Positions 17,851 to 26,749 of a DNA stretch of 57,794 nucleotides are shown piece by piece (within the stretch, counting starts at the first letter, position 1; each line of letters begins with the position of its first letter). The stretch spans positions 1 through 57,794 of the forward strand of contig JAJRQK010000051.1 in NCBI GenBank assembly GCA_024280295.1. The letters run 5' to 3'. Under the pieces are notes generated by a model that saw nothing but the letters and a program-made list of their open reading frames with translations, did not search any database and was not told where the DNA came from. The stretch comes from Bacteroidota bacterium (GTDB taxonomy: Bacteria > Bacteroidota > Bacteroidia > Flavobacteriales_D > Crocinitomicaceae). The position numbers and the translations under genes were made by a program.

Positions 17851-18951
17851 TCATGGGCATGCGTATGACTCCTCATTGCCAAGGATATTATCACCAGGAT
17901 GCTCACTACAGAATAAATAAAGTCCAGTTATTGGTCCTTGACATAATTCTTTCGTTGATTTTTTGTCAATTGCTCTAATGTATGCCTGAGCAGCAGAGAT
18001 AATGAATGGTTTTACGACTTTAATAGTTTGTCGAGATGAGAAAATTCCAATTACCCTACGATTTCCAGTGGCAGTAAGATTTGTAAATGTTGGTTTACTT
18101 TGGGCAAGTGAACTACTTGGTTGGTTTACTAAAATGTAATTATGAAAATCTTCAGCAGCACCAGTAATTGTAACTGTAATGGATGCAAATCTTCGTTTGT
18201 CAATTAATGGATCTTGACCAGTACAAGCCGTTTTCATAAGATTGTAAAATGTTTCTCCATTCGCTGAGAAGGTTTTACTCTCGCTTGGGTTCACTTCAGT
18301 TTCTCCTAATTTCCAAGAAAAACTCTTTACTTCAGCTGCTGCGCCTGTGTATTCAACATATACGACATCTAAAGTTGTATTGATCAAATGCGAATTCCCG
18401 GTTGAGACACTAACTCCTGTACTTTTATATTCACCAGGGTTAGCTGCAAATTTAAATGTGAAATTTTGACTTGAAGCTGCTGTTGTGATTCCGTCTACAA
18501 GCATAGTCTGTCCAGTTACCTCGAATTCGCCATTATTGATATCAACGTGTAAATCGTAAGTTGCTGCTGGGTTTAAAGGATTTGACGGACTCGTTTCGAA
18601 GTAATAAACTACTTGGTCTGGTGCAAAGAAAATTCCATTTTCATCCTTGTTCGAAATAGTTGTATCTGAAAGTATCCAAGTTCGTTGTGTCGCACCTCCA
18701 ATTTTTTCTGTGATAGTAGCAACAACGTTATTGAAATAGTTTGAATCTGGAATTCCAGAGATTTGTGTTGCATCTCCAGGACCTATAAATGCGCGATTTA
18801 TTTTGATAATATGAATGCTATCTGCTTGATCAAGGAGACCATAGATAATTGCAGTTTCTTCAAATTCACTGATTAGATTAATCTCCTCATTGCAAGATTG
18901 GAGAGAAATGATTCCTGCAAGTACCGCAAATATAACTAAGAGTTTTTTCAT
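17851..18951 (-). CDS. DUF4249 family lipoprotein
   Basis: A 366-residue envelope lipoprotein. The signal peptide ends in the lipobox SLQSC with lipidated C20. The next residues, NEEINL, carry an acidic start, which in Bacteroidota can route lipoproteins to the cell surface. The mature protein is beta-rich with three further cysteines, including two in the last 40 residues (LCQGP and LFCSEHPGD), and shows the DUF4249 start pattern EETAIIYGLLDQADSIHIIKINRAF. Family members often pair with TonB-dependent receptors, but none is adjacent here. Function unknown. It is a single gene with a perfect TAnnTTTG box upstream. Confidence 0.8.
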   Translation of the reverse strand: MKKLLVIFAVLAGIISLQSCNEEINLISEFEETAIIYGLLDQADSIHIIKINRAFIGPGDATQISGIPDSNYFNNVVATITEKIGGATQRTWILSDTTISNKDENGIFFAPDQVVYYFETSPSNPLNPAATYDLHVDINNGEFEVTGQTMLVDGITTAASSQNFTFKFAANPGEYKSTGVSVSTGNSHLINTTLDVVYVEYTGAAAEVKSFSWKLGETEVNPSESKTFSANGETFYNLMKTACTGQDPLIDKRRFASITVTITGAAEDFHNYILVNQPSSSLAQSKPTFTNLTATGNRRVIGIFSSRQTIKVVKPFIISAAQAYIRAIDKKSTKELCQGPITGLYLFCSEHPGDNILGNEESYACP

Positions 18952-18971
18952 AACTAGTTCAGAGTATTCTT

Positions 18972-18979
18972 CAAAGATA
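18972..18979 (-). promoter_or_regulatory. candidate -7 box for the DUF4249 lipoprotein
   Basis: TATCTTTG on the minus strand is an exact TAnnTTTG match, 20 bases before the start codon. No clear -33 TTG is seen. Confidence 0.45.
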
Positions 18980-19094
18980 GAAAATTCTATGGCTTCATCC
19001 TTGTTTTATACTCAACGATGATAACAGGTGAAATAGTCTCTCCTACACTTTAGATAAGAATGTGTTTTTAGTTCTTTTATAGAGTTGTTTTTGA

Positions 19095-20162
19095 TTAATC
19101 TTTTACTTTATTCATTCCCATTGCACGGAGCATCCAATTAGGAAGGTGCTTACCTTGCTCACGATTTTTTAAATGGATATACCACCCCAATTTCTTCATT
19201 ACGGGAACTTTGTGTGTCTCAACAAATTCAATTAAAGCTCCATCAGGGTCTTCAATGTAAGAAAAACGACCACCAGCTTCGCCCATATCAAAAGTATCTG
19301 AGCTATCTACCGTAAACGGGAATCCTGCGGCTTCGCATTCTTTTTGGAGTTGCTCCATCCCTTGTACATCAAAACAAAGGTGAATGAAACCCCAATCGCC
19401 CCAATATCTATTTTCAAAAATACGCTTGCAATCACTTCGATCTAAAGACTGAATGAGTTCAATTTTTGTAGGTCCTAACAATTTTGCAAATGGTCCTTTT
19501 CGTAGTTCTTTGTGTGAAAGAAGTATGCGACGAACCTTTTTCGATCCTGACGGAAGTGATTTTAAGTCATCAAACTCTCCTGTTACATCATATTCGATGG
19601 TTTCATAACCGAGAACGTCCTTATATAAAGTAAGTGATTTATCCATGTCACTTACACCAATCATCGACCCGGCAACAACACCACAATGTGAGGGGTGCTT
19701 TGTGTCTCTGAACCATACTGAACCTTCAACAATGTGAAAAATATTTCCGTTTGGATCTTCAACGAAAAAAGTTGGTTTTCCGTCTGGGCCTTCACTTAGT
19801 TCACCAAGTACCTTTGCTCCATTTGCTACAAAATAATCAAATGATTTCTTGACATTACGTGATTTGATCCTACAAGAATAAAGTCCATAATCACCAAGTT
19901 GAATTTCAAAAGTTGCTTTTTCTGTGTTCCTAGATGTATACTGCCAAATTTCAAACCCACCACCTCCGTCCATGCTTAATGCTAGAGTTGCAGTTCTGGA
20001 TTGAACTTTGTTACCAGTGTAATCTATCATTAATGGAGCTTCAGCTGCTTCTTCGAAAACACGAACATTAGCGCCGAAAAACTTACGATACCATTTCCAA
20101 ATTTCTTGAACATCAGGAACCCCGACACCCATTTGCTGAATTCCACAGATTATTTTTTCCAT
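19095..20162 (-). CDS. VOC superfamily protein with two glyoxalase-type domains
   Basis: A 355-residue cytosolic protein with two vicinal-oxygen-chelate domains, at about 4-150 and 163-318. Each has the paired beta-alpha-beta-beta-beta modules and ends in a metal-ligand-type segment: EDPNGNIFHIVE in the first, EDPDGALIEFVE in the second. Possible metal ligands H277 (FIHLCFD) and the glutamates of those segments suggest a metal-dependent lyase, isomerase or dioxygenase. Despite the two-domain layout, it lacks the C-terminal signature of 4-hydroxyphenylpyruvate dioxygenase. The last 40 residues (KLGWYIHLKNREQGKHLP) are basic. Substrate unknown. It has its own promoter box 18 bases upstream. Confidence 0.8.
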   Translation of the reverse strand: MEKIICGIQQMGVGVPDVQEIWKWYRKFFGANVRVFEEAAEAPLMIDYTGNKVQSRTATLALSMDGGGGFEIWQYTSRNTEKATFEIQLGDYGLYSCRIKSRNVKKSFDYFVANGAKVLGELSEGPDGKPTFFVEDPNGNIFHIVEGSVWFRDTKHPSHCGVVAGSMIGVSDMDKSLTLYKDVLGYETIEYDVTGEFDDLKSLPSGSKKVRRILLSHKELRKGPFAKLLGPTKIELIQSLDRSDCKRIFENRYWGDWGFIHLCFDVQGMEQLQKECEAAGFPFTVDSSDTFDMGEAGGRFSYIEDPDGALIEFVETHKVPVMKKLGWYIHLKNREQGKHLPNWMLRAMGMNKVKD

Positions 20163-20179
20163 TGCACTGAATTTGAACG

Positions 20180-20187
20180 CAAATATA
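20180..20187 (-). promoter_or_regulatory. candidate -7 box for the VOC gene
   Basis: TATATTTG (then CG) on the minus strand is an exact TAnnTTTG match, 18 bases before the start codon and downstream of the patatin gene's stop. Confidence 0.5.
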
Positions 20188-20224
20188 CTATTCTACTAGA
20201 ATTTATGCTTAGAGAGATTGGCGA

Positions 20225-22531
20225 TTATCGAATTGCTCGTTCGTTGAATAATGTATAACCAAATGAAATTTGAAATGCAACTGGATCGTTCTGTTTCGGG
20301 AAATAATTCAAAGATGCTCTTAAGGGACCAATAAACGTATTATATATAATCGAAGCAGATCCCATAATCGTTTCTCCATCAAAGTAATCTGTAAAAATTA
20401 AAGATCCGCTACTCGTTTGAATTACTCTTAGTATAGGTTGGTAGAAATACACATCAAGTCGAACATCAAGGTTCTTTCTGAGTGTTGTCACAAGATTAAC
20501 TCCCGCTGCTGCAAATTGTGGAGCTCTATACTCAGGTAAAAAATATGTTTTCGCATCGGGTACTAATGAAAATTCATTCATTGCAAGTAAGGTTGCTGTG
20601 TAGTTTGCGAAAAAACTTTGACTATTGAAAACGGCTTGCCCATGTAAGCCGAGATGAAAGAAATCGTTATCGATTACAAAAGATTGGTATGTCAAGCCAA
20701 TATTAACCCATGAGTGATTTCTTCGGAAAATGAAATTCTGGAATGATGTAGTTCCTGGAATACTTAACTCCTCTCCATAGACATAACGTGCTTTAAATTC
20801 GATAAAATGACCACTATTTGCAAACTGCTTTCGATTGAGTGAGTTCTGCAAAAAACTCCAACTTCCAGAGAAACCTTCAAATCTAGTTACATCAGCTGTG
20901 TCTGTGCTTTGAAATTTTTCGGTTTGATAATACGAATCTTCTAACCCAAAGATTCGAGCGTCTAAACTACTTTTAATTGTATTTCCAAATGGAATATTTA
21001 CTTTTAATCCGCCATACATTTCATTTTGAACTAGGAAAGATGGTTGGACATCCTCAAAAAATGTGGCAAAGCTCTTGAAGTAATCCCAACGATTTAACAC
21101 AAAATAAGATTGTATAGAAATTGGATAAACAGCAGGGAATTCTATCGTGAATTCTGCTTTTGCAGAGCCGTAAAACTTACCGAAATATGATTCTGCATGG
21201 GATTTGGTGATCAATTTACCTATCGTTTGATAAGTCAATCCCAGATAGCCAGTATTCACAGGTCTTGATGAAATATGACCGCCAACATCTAGTTTGAATT
21301 CATTTGACTTTCGCACTTTTAAAGCCAAATTATGTGTCCCATCAGCTTTGTTTTCAATTACAGGAAAAATAAAACCTACTTGAGGAGTCGCGTAAAGGCG
21401 GAAATAGCGTTTTTCGAGTTCGTCAATCGTTAATGTTTCAGTTTTCTTAGATTTTATTAATGATAATCGAGTGTAACGTAATTCCTGATCTCCTGTCTGT
21501 GTAGAAATCGACGTTATTGTTAAAGGTTTTATCAGCTTTTTGAAAGCTACTCTACGCGCAAATAATTCATCTTTTGTTACTCTACGACTGATTTGACTCT
21601 TTATCGAATCTATAATGTTCATTGTTGAGATATAACCATCTTCTATCGCTTGTTTAACGTTTGAGAAACTAAAGGTTGAGACATCTGTATCTGGCTCTAT
21701 TATTATTCCTTCGGCACACGGAAGCGAAAAGTCTGTCTTAGCAACGAGCATATTTGTAAGCTGACTGATCAAACTATTTTCATCTGGGGGAGCTGCATTA
21801 TAAGAGACATTACTTCCAATGATGAAATCGGGATCAAAATCAGCGTACATAACATCTGCGGGAAAGTTATTATATAACCCACCATCAAAGAGCAACACGC
21901 CATTAACTCGGATTGGCTTAATGAAGAAGGGGAACGTCATTGAGGCACGAACCGCGGCATTTAAATGACCATCCTTAAAGATAATACTCTTCTTATTCTG
22001 AATATCAGATGCAACACAACGGAATGGTATAAATAAGCTATCAAAGTTGTAATTTCTCGATGCTCCAACAGTTCCAATATTTTTGAGCATTTCAAAATCT
22101 AGGTAGGATGAAGAATTGAAATTTGTAGGAAGTGACTTTCTCAAAATACTATCTTTCGAAAACGAAAAACTAATCATTGACCCATTTGACTCTTCTTCGT
22201 GAAGAAGGAAATGTTGATCTTTTCGAATATTGCCAGATGTCATCAATTGAAACTCCTCACTCAGGACATAAGCTTCAATTTGTAATGGACTGTAACCCGA
22301 AGCATACATACTTGCAACGAGGGCTCCTGCAGAGGTTCCCGTAATATAATCAATAGGGATTTCATTCTCTTCCAGTGCTTTTAATACACCAACGTGACAA
22401 AGACCTGTTGCACCACCACCACTTAATACTAATCCAATACGTTGCTCTTGACCAAAACCTGGCAAAGTTAATAGCAAACAAAAAAGCAGTACGTATAGAT
22501 GGTTTGTCTTCAAATGCGTTCTTTTGTACAA
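20225..22531 (-). CDS. patatin-like phospholipase fused to an outer-membrane barrel
   Basis: A surface or periplasmic lipid acyl hydrolase anchored by its own beta-barrel, like the PlpD type Vd autotransporters. The TTG start at 22531 gives a signal peptide (LYVLLFCLLLTLPGFGQ); a second TTG at 22513 is an equally plausible start (MKTNHLYVL). The patatin domain has the oxyanion motif GGGATG (38-43), the nucleophile GTSAG with S67, and the D216-G-G motif of the catalytic dyad. A short POTRA-like segment (about 325-395) leads into an Omp85-family barrel from about 400 to the end. The length is usual for Bacteroidota members. It is divergent from the RlmL-like gene, 35 bases apart. Confidence 0.9.
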   Translation of the reverse strand: MYKRTHLKTNHLYVLLFCLLLTLPGFGQEQRIGLVLSGGGATGLCHVGVLKALEENEIPIDYITGTSAGALVASMYASGYSPLQIEAYVLSEEFQLMTSGNIRKDQHFLLHEEESNGSMISFSFSKDSILRKSLPTNFNSSSYLDFEMLKNIGTVGASRNYNFDSLFIPFRCVASDIQNKKSIIFKDGHLNAAVRASMTFPFFIKPIRVNGVLLFDGGLYNNFPADVMYADFDPDFIIGSNVSYNAAPPDENSLISQLTNMLVAKTDFSLPCAEGIIIEPDTDVSTFSFSNVKQAIEDGYISTMNIIDSIKSQISRRVTKDELFARRVAFKKLIKPLTITSISTQTGDQELRYTRLSLIKSKKTETLTIDELEKRYFRLYATPQVGFIFPVIENKADGTHNLALKVRKSNEFKLDVGGHISSRPVNTGYLGLTYQTIGKLITKSHAESYFGKFYGSAKAEFTIEFPAVYPISIQSYFVLNRWDYFKSFATFFEDVQPSFLVQNEMYGGLKVNIPFGNTIKSSLDARIFGLEDSYYQTEKFQSTDTADVTRFEGFSGSWSFLQNSLNRKQFANSGHFIEFKARYVYGEELSIPGTTSFQNFIFRRNHSWVNIGLTYQSFVIDNDFFHLGLHGQAVFNSQSFFANYTATLLAMNEFSLVPDAKTYFLPEYRAPQFAAAGVNLVTTLRKNLDVRLDVYFYQPILRVIQTSSGSLIFTDYFDGETIMGSASIIYNTFIGPLRASLNYFPKQNDPVAFQISFGYTLFNERAIR

Positions 22532-22566
22532 ACATAAGAGTTATCTCAACGCTAAAAAAGGAAATT

Positions 22567-23766
22567 GTGGATCAGAAGGAAATCAATATTACGTTAAAGA
22601 CATTTTATGGATTCGAGGAAGTATTGTCAGATGAGTTAATTGAACTTGGTTTCAGTAAGCCTGAGGTCCTCAATCGCGCCGTTCGTGTTAAAGGAACTTG
22701 GAAGGATGTTTATTTCTTGAACCTTAATGTTCGCTGTGCAATCACGGTATTAGTAGAGGTGTATAAGTTCAAAATTAGAGATGAAGATGATTTATATAAT
22801 AAATGTCGAAAAATTGATTGGACGAAACATTTTAGCATTGATAAGACTTTTGCGATAAAGGGAGCTGTCTTCTCTGATATATTTCAGCACTCTCAATATC
22901 CCTTCTTATTAGTTAAAGATGCCATTGTAGATCGTTTTAGAGATAAATTCAATGATCGCCCTGATGTTAATGTTAAATCACCTCAAGTTGTGTTTGACGT
23001 TTATATTAATAATAAGGATGTAACGATTTCTTTGAATTCAAGTGGATTGCCACTTTTTCAACGTGGTTATCGAGAAACGGCTGGTCTTGCTCCTTTAAAT
23101 GAAGTTGTTGCGGCTGGTTTAATTCGAATGAGTGGTTGGGATAAGAAATCTACATTTGTTGATCCTTTCTGTGGCTCAGGAACACTTCTTATTGAGGCAG
23201 GAATGATGGCAGCCGGAATTCCTCCGATGATTGATAGACAACATTTTGCATTTAAAAATTTCTCAAACTATAATGCGGAATTATGGGATGAAATTCAATC
23301 TGCAATTCCAAAACGAATAACAGGACTTCCCTGTAAAATAGTTGGTTCTGACATTAGTGCGGAGATGGTAACCAAAGCGAGAAGAAATCTTCGCGGACTT
23401 CCATTTGGCAGATTTATTGAGACAAGTGTGAATTCATTCGATGAAACTGAAAAGCCAGAAGGAAATGGTGTAATGGTATCGAACCCTCCTTATGGGGAGA
23501 GAATGGGAGAGGAGATAGAGGAAATGTATGAAAAACTCGGTGATTGGATGAAAACGACAATGAAGGGGTATGATTGCTGGGTGCTTTCATCAAACATGGA
23601 GGCACTTAAATTCCTCGGTTTGCGACCAGATAAGAAAATTAAAATTTTTAATGGGGATCTCGAATGTAGTTTTCGTAAATTTTCTGTTTATGAAGGTTCG
23701 AAGCGTGCGAAATTTCAAACAACTAACTCAGATTCTGAAATCCAAAAGAGCAAACCTGAAGAGTAA
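22567..23766 (+). CDS. THUMP-domain class I SAM RNA methyltransferase (RlmL-like)
   Basis: Probably a 23S rRNA guanine-N2 methyltransferase of the RlmL/UPF0020 family. The open frame extends upstream to 22375, but that part overlaps the divergent patatin gene and has no ATG. The GTG at 22567, with AAAAAAGGA four bases upstream, is the credible start and yields 399 residues. A THUMP domain (about 45-165) binds RNA, and the Rossmann methyltransferase follows, with DPFCGSGT (199-206) and the catalytic NPPY (306-309). The tail after about 375 is basic and low in complexity. Unlike E. coli RlmL, no second RlmK domain is fused. Confidence 0.92.
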   Translation: MDQKEINITLKTFYGFEEVLSDELIELGFSKPEVLNRAVRVKGTWKDVYFLNLNVRCAITVLVEVYKFKIRDEDDLYNKCRKIDWTKHFSIDKTFAIKGAVFSDIFQHSQYPFLLVKDAIVDRFRDKFNDRPDVNVKSPQVVFDVYINNKDVTISLNSSGLPLFQRGYRETAGLAPLNEVVAAGLIRMSGWDKKSTFVDPFCGSGTLLIEAGMMAAGIPPMIDRQHFAFKNFSNYNAELWDEIQSAIPKRITGLPCKIVGSDISAEMVTKARRNLRGLPFGRFIETSVNSFDETEKPEGNGVMVSNPPYGERMGEEIEEMYEKLGDWMKTTMKGYDCWVLSSNMEALKFLGLRPDKKIKIFNGDLECSFRKFSVYEGSKRAKFQTTNSDSEIQKSKPEE

Positions 23767-23872
23767 TTTTAAGATAAAAAGATTTAATGAACTTATTAGA
23801 AACGCTGTTAAAAATGGGAACCTTTTTTTTGTTTGGAGCATTATAGAATAATAGACTACTTAAATGTTCCGT

Positions 23873-23880
23873 TATATTTG
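23873..23880 (+). promoter_or_regulatory. candidate -7 box immediately before the GT2 gene
   Basis: TATATTTG is an exact TAnnTTTG match but ends only 4 bases before the ATG of the glycosyltransferase. If it is used, the transcript would be leaderless. No -33 TTG is found at normal spacing. Confidence 0.3.
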
Positions 23881-23884
23881 ATGG

Positions 23885-24862
23885 ATGCGCGTGTCAATTT
23901 TACTTCCTATTTTCAATGCTGCACCTTGGTTGAGGGAAACTATTCAGTCGATTCAGTCGCAAAGTACACTGGATTGGGAATTGATTTGTATCAACGACTT
24001 TTCAACGGATGGATCGGAGGCAATTATTCAAGAGTTTGACAGCCTTGATCCTCGTATTAAGTTATTCTCAAATTTGAAAAAGGGGATCATTCCAGCACTT
24101 CAACTGGCACTATCGAAGTCGACGGGAGAATATATTACACGCATGGATGCAGATGACTTGATGGCTGAAAATCGTTTGATGCGGATGTCGGAGAAACTCG
24201 ATGTATCACCAGAAAAGTCGATTATCACTGGTAAAGTCTGTTATTTCTCCGAAGGCAGTTTATCAGAAGGTTTTCTCAAGTATCAAGATTGGATCAATGA
24301 CAGAAATAATCAGCAAGATCACTTTAAACACATTTATAGAGAGTGCGTGGTTGCTTCACCGAATTGGATGATGCGCCGAGATGAACTAGTGAATAGTAAC
24401 ATCTTTAACTGTCTTATTTATCCAGAGGATTACGACTTAGTTTTTCATTGGAGAAAAAACGGTTTCAAAATTCATACCATTGATGATGTGACACTATTGT
24501 GGAGAGATCATCCAACAAGGATTTCAAAGAATTCAGAAACATACAATCAAGAGGCACTATTTAAGCTAAAGATTGATTGGTTCATGAAATCAAGAGACTC
24601 AGAAAAATCACTTGCAATACTTGGTGCTGGGACAAAGGGGAAAATTACTTCGCGATTATTGGAACAGCACAATCAAAGTTTTCGTTGGCACGATTTTAAA
24701 CATGAAAAATATCGAGGAAAAGTCAATCACACCATCGAAACCTATACTATTATTGACGCAGAAGAACTACTTATAACGATTTACCCAGATGAGTTAACCG
24801 AGTTAGAGTTATACTTATTCAACAAGGGGTATATCATTGGAGAAAACGCATGGTATGTGTGA
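23885..24862 (+). CDS. family 2 glycosyltransferase with C-terminal nucleotide-binding-like domain
   Basis: Transfers a sugar from an activated donor to an unknown acceptor in surface polysaccharide or protein glycosylation. The N-terminal GT-A fold starts MRVSILLPIFNAAPWLRET and has the INDFSTDGS donor-site motif and the metal-binding DADD (88-91). W206-x-DHP near the end of the domain is also typical. The last 85 residues (about 242-325) form a separate block starting LAILGAGTKGK, a GxGxxG-like Rossmann turn, which is not part of the usual GT2 fold. It stands alone, with no other polysaccharide genes nearby, and an exact -7 box lies just 4 bases upstream. Confidence 0.88.
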   Translation: MRVSILLPIFNAAPWLRETIQSIQSQSTLDWELICINDFSTDGSEAIIQEFDSLDPRIKLFSNLKKGIIPALQLALSKSTGEYITRMDADDLMAENRLMRMSEKLDVSPEKSIITGKVCYFSEGSLSEGFLKYQDWINDRNNQQDHFKHIYRECVVASPNWMMRRDELVNSNIFNCLIYPEDYDLVFHWRKNGFKIHTIDDVTLLWRDHPTRISKNSETYNQEALFKLKIDWFMKSRDSEKSLAILGAGTKGKITSRLLEQHNQSFRWHDFKHEKYRGKVNHTIETYTIIDAEELLITIYPDELTELELYLFNKGYIIGENAWYV

Positions 24863-24907
24863 AGTGTGCAATCACAAGACATAAATACTAGATGAGTATG
24901 AAAGTCA

Positions 24908-25630
24908 CTATTTATGACTTCCAATACCTACTTTAATACCCATTGTGAAGAGGTAGCGGGCTGCGGTGATTGAAGTTTCCTTCCAGTTATAATCATACGT
25001 TAAGGTAATTGGATTGTAAACTCCTTGAGAATAAGCAGAGTTAACTGTTTCCATTCCTATACCAATACCCGTGAAGAAGTCTAGCGCGAATGATTTTGAA
25101 ACCCAAACTTGATAACCGAAGTTAAAGGTAAAGTTGGCATTCACTTCATTTCCTCTTATTGGATCCAAGCCATTAGCAAGGTCATTCAAGCCAAAATTAT
25201 ACATGCGGTACTTCAATACTGGAGAAATATAAAAGCGATTTAGTGCTTCAGTTTCATCTAGTGGATAATACCTATATGCTACTGAAGCAAAGAATCCCAT
25301 TGCTGCTGTTTCTTGCTGTGTACCACCCCAAGGGTTAAGAAGGTGACTTTGTCCACCAAAACCAATGTTTGAGATAGTCGGTCCCAATCCAAATTCAACA
25401 CTCCCTTTGATACTCGTCTGTAATTCGTAGGAAAGATTAATCTCACCAACGATCATTTGTAAAGGTGAAAACTTAACAATAGATGTATTGTCGTTTAATC
25501 TAGGTTGTTTTTTAAACACCTCACGATCTGAGCCATATCCTTTATCAATAATCACAATGTCCCGCTGTGCATTTCCAGCAAAGGAAAATCCTAACGTAAA
25601 TAATACAAGAATCAATTTGATATTTTTCAT
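24908..25630 (-). CDS. outer-membrane beta-barrel protein, unknown function
   Basis: A 240-residue exported protein. The start at 25630 (MKNIKLILVLFTLGFSFAGNAQ) gives a typical signal peptide; ATG codons at 25636 and 25660 would add short leaders. The mature part has alternating aromatic-glycine strands characteristic of small outer-membrane barrels (VEFGLGPTISNIGFGG, MGFFASVAYRYYPLD, FTFNFGYQVWVS). It ends in a TMGIKVGIGSHK strand that lacks a C-terminal aromatic residue. I see no family assignment. An exact TAnnTTTG box lies 49 bases upstream. The stop codon is part of a 6-bp inverted repeat (24902-24920) that might act as a weak terminator. Confidence 0.75.
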   Translation of the reverse strand: MKNIKLILVLFTLGFSFAGNAQRDIVIIDKGYGSDREVFKKQPRLNDNTSIVKFSPLQMIVGEINLSYELQTSIKGSVEFGLGPTISNIGFGGQSHLLNPWGGTQQETAAMGFFASVAYRYYPLDETEALNRFYISPVLKYRMYNFGLNDLANGLDPIRGNEVNANFTFNFGYQVWVSKSFALDFFTGIGIGMETVNSAYSQGVYNPITLTYDYNWKETSITAARYLFTMGIKVGIGSHK

Positions 25631-25678
25631 AGTCATTGGCTTTTCAGTTTCAAAGTACACTCATTTAACGGTAGGATG

Positions 25679-25686
25679 CAAATATA
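25679..25686 (-). promoter_or_regulatory. candidate -7 box for the outer-membrane protein gene
   Basis: TATATTTG (followed by CATCC) on the minus strand is an exact TAnnTTTG match, 49 bases before the chosen start codon. Confidence 0.5.
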
Positions 25687-25802
25687 TTGCATTAGTAGAA
25701 CAAATTTAACATTTGAAAAGTTACATGTTTAGGCTAGAAGACTATCAGTTAACAAAATACAGAAATGATTAATATTAGTCGGATAAAGTGTCAAAACAGT
25801 TC

Positions 25803-26723
25803 TTATTCAACCACAAGAACGTCTTTCTTTGAAAATGCTTTTTTATCAAATTCAAAATCAATTCGACCAAGTTGTACTCCCGCCCAACCAACTTGATTGA
25901 CAAGTACAGTTTCTCCATCCAAATTTTTTTCTTCGGTTGGCTTATCAAGAAATGTATGCGTGTGACCTCCAATGATAAGGTGAATGCCTTTTGTTTTTTG
26001 CGCTAAAACTCGATCAGAGACCTTTTCTGATTCGTATTCATATCCGAGATGTGAAAGACAAATGATCAAATCACATCCTAATTTTTTTAGTTCAGTCGCT
26101 TTATCAGTTGCTATTTCGATAGGATCATGATAAACCGTTTCTCCGAATTTATCATCTGGGACTAAACCTTGTAGTTCAACGCCAACACCAAAAACCCCAA
26201 CCTTGATCTTTCCGCGTTGAATAATAGCATGTCCAACAGTATGCCCATCAACTGGGGTATTCTGAAAATTGTAGTTCGCACAAACGAATGGAAAATCAGC
26301 GTATGATTTTGCCTTTACAAAACCATCCATTCCACCATCGAAATCGTGATTACCCATTGTTGCAACATCATAACCTAACTTGGTCATCAGTTTCATTTCT
26401 AGGACACCGCCAAACTTATTGAAATAGGGCGTTCCTTGGAAAATATCACCTGCATCGAGAAGAATGACATTTTCTTCCTCAGATCTGATTTTTTGTATCA
26501 TCTCAAATCGACGAGCAACTCCCCCTTTTCCAGCATATTTCGCATGATTATCAGGAAACGGATCGATATTAGAATGTGTATCGTTAGTATGAAGTATTGT
26601 GAGTGTATTCTTTGATTTAGCGGAACCAAGGATACTCGACGTTCCTGCTAATATATTTGGAGCAATTAGAAGTCCTCCTGATACCATCACAGAATTCTGG
26701 ATGAATTTTCGTCGTTCCATCAT
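25803..26723 (-). CDS. metallophosphatase, N-terminal half of a 5'-nucleotidase (Tat-type signal)
   Basis: Carries only the catalytic calcineurin-like domain of the UshA/5'-nucleotidase family, 306 residues from the ATG at 26723. The leader ERRKFIQNSVMVSGGLL is Tat-like (RRKF then a hydrophobic run), which implies export of the folded metalloprotein. Dinuclear metal motifs are complete: HTNDTHS, LLDAGDIFQGTPYFN, MGNHDFDGG, CLSHLG and GGHTHTF. The ATG overlaps the stop of the upstream gene by four bases (ATGA), so translation is coupled. The missing substrate-binding domain is encoded by that upstream gene. Together they would release phosphate from nucleotides in the envelope. Confidence 0.9.
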   Translation of the reverse strand: MMERRKFIQNSVMVSGGLLIAPNILAGTSSILGSAKSKNTLTILHTNDTHSNIDPFPDNHAKYAGKGGVARRFEMIQKIRSEEENVILLDAGDIFQGTPYFNKFGGVLEMKLMTKLGYDVATMGNHDFDGGMDGFVKAKSYADFPFVCANYNFQNTPVDGHTVGHAIIQRGKIKVGVFGVGVELQGLVPDDKFGETVYHDPIEIATDKATELKKLGCDLIICLSHLGYEYESEKVSDRVLAQKTKGIHLIIGGHTHTFLDKPTEEKNLDGETVLVNQVGWAGVQLGRIDFEFDKKAFSKKDVLVVE

Positions 26724-26749
26724 AGTAAAATTCGATTTTCGTCGTTCCA
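26705..26749 (-). repeat. 15-bp direct repeat at a gene junction, 30-bp period
   Basis: ATTTTCGTCGTTCCA (plus-strand sense) occurs at 26705-26719 and again at 26735-26749, exactly 30 bases apart. One copy lies in the 3' end of the nucleotidase C-domain gene and the other in the 5' end of the metallophosphatase gene, read in different frames. Confidence 0.9.

Noticed and set aside
19095-20162. 4-hydroxyphenylpyruvate dioxygenase
   Set aside because: The two VOC domains look similar in layout, but the C-terminal HPPD signature is absent and the tail is different.
22375-22566. Upstream extension of the RlmL-like gene
   Set aside because: It overlaps the divergent patatin gene, has no ATG, and its composition (HHHH-rich) is a shadow of the signal peptide and patatin start. 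The GTG at 22567 has a good ribosome-binding site.
23833-24039. ORF overlapping the start of the glycosyltransferase gene
   Set aside because: It shares sequence with the GT2 gene in another frame and has no domain or signal. The GT2 frame is clearly coding.
24902-24920. 6-bp inverted repeat at the outer-membrane protein stop as a terminator
   Set aside because: The stem is short, includes the stop codon and has no T run, so I list it only as a remark in the gene entry.
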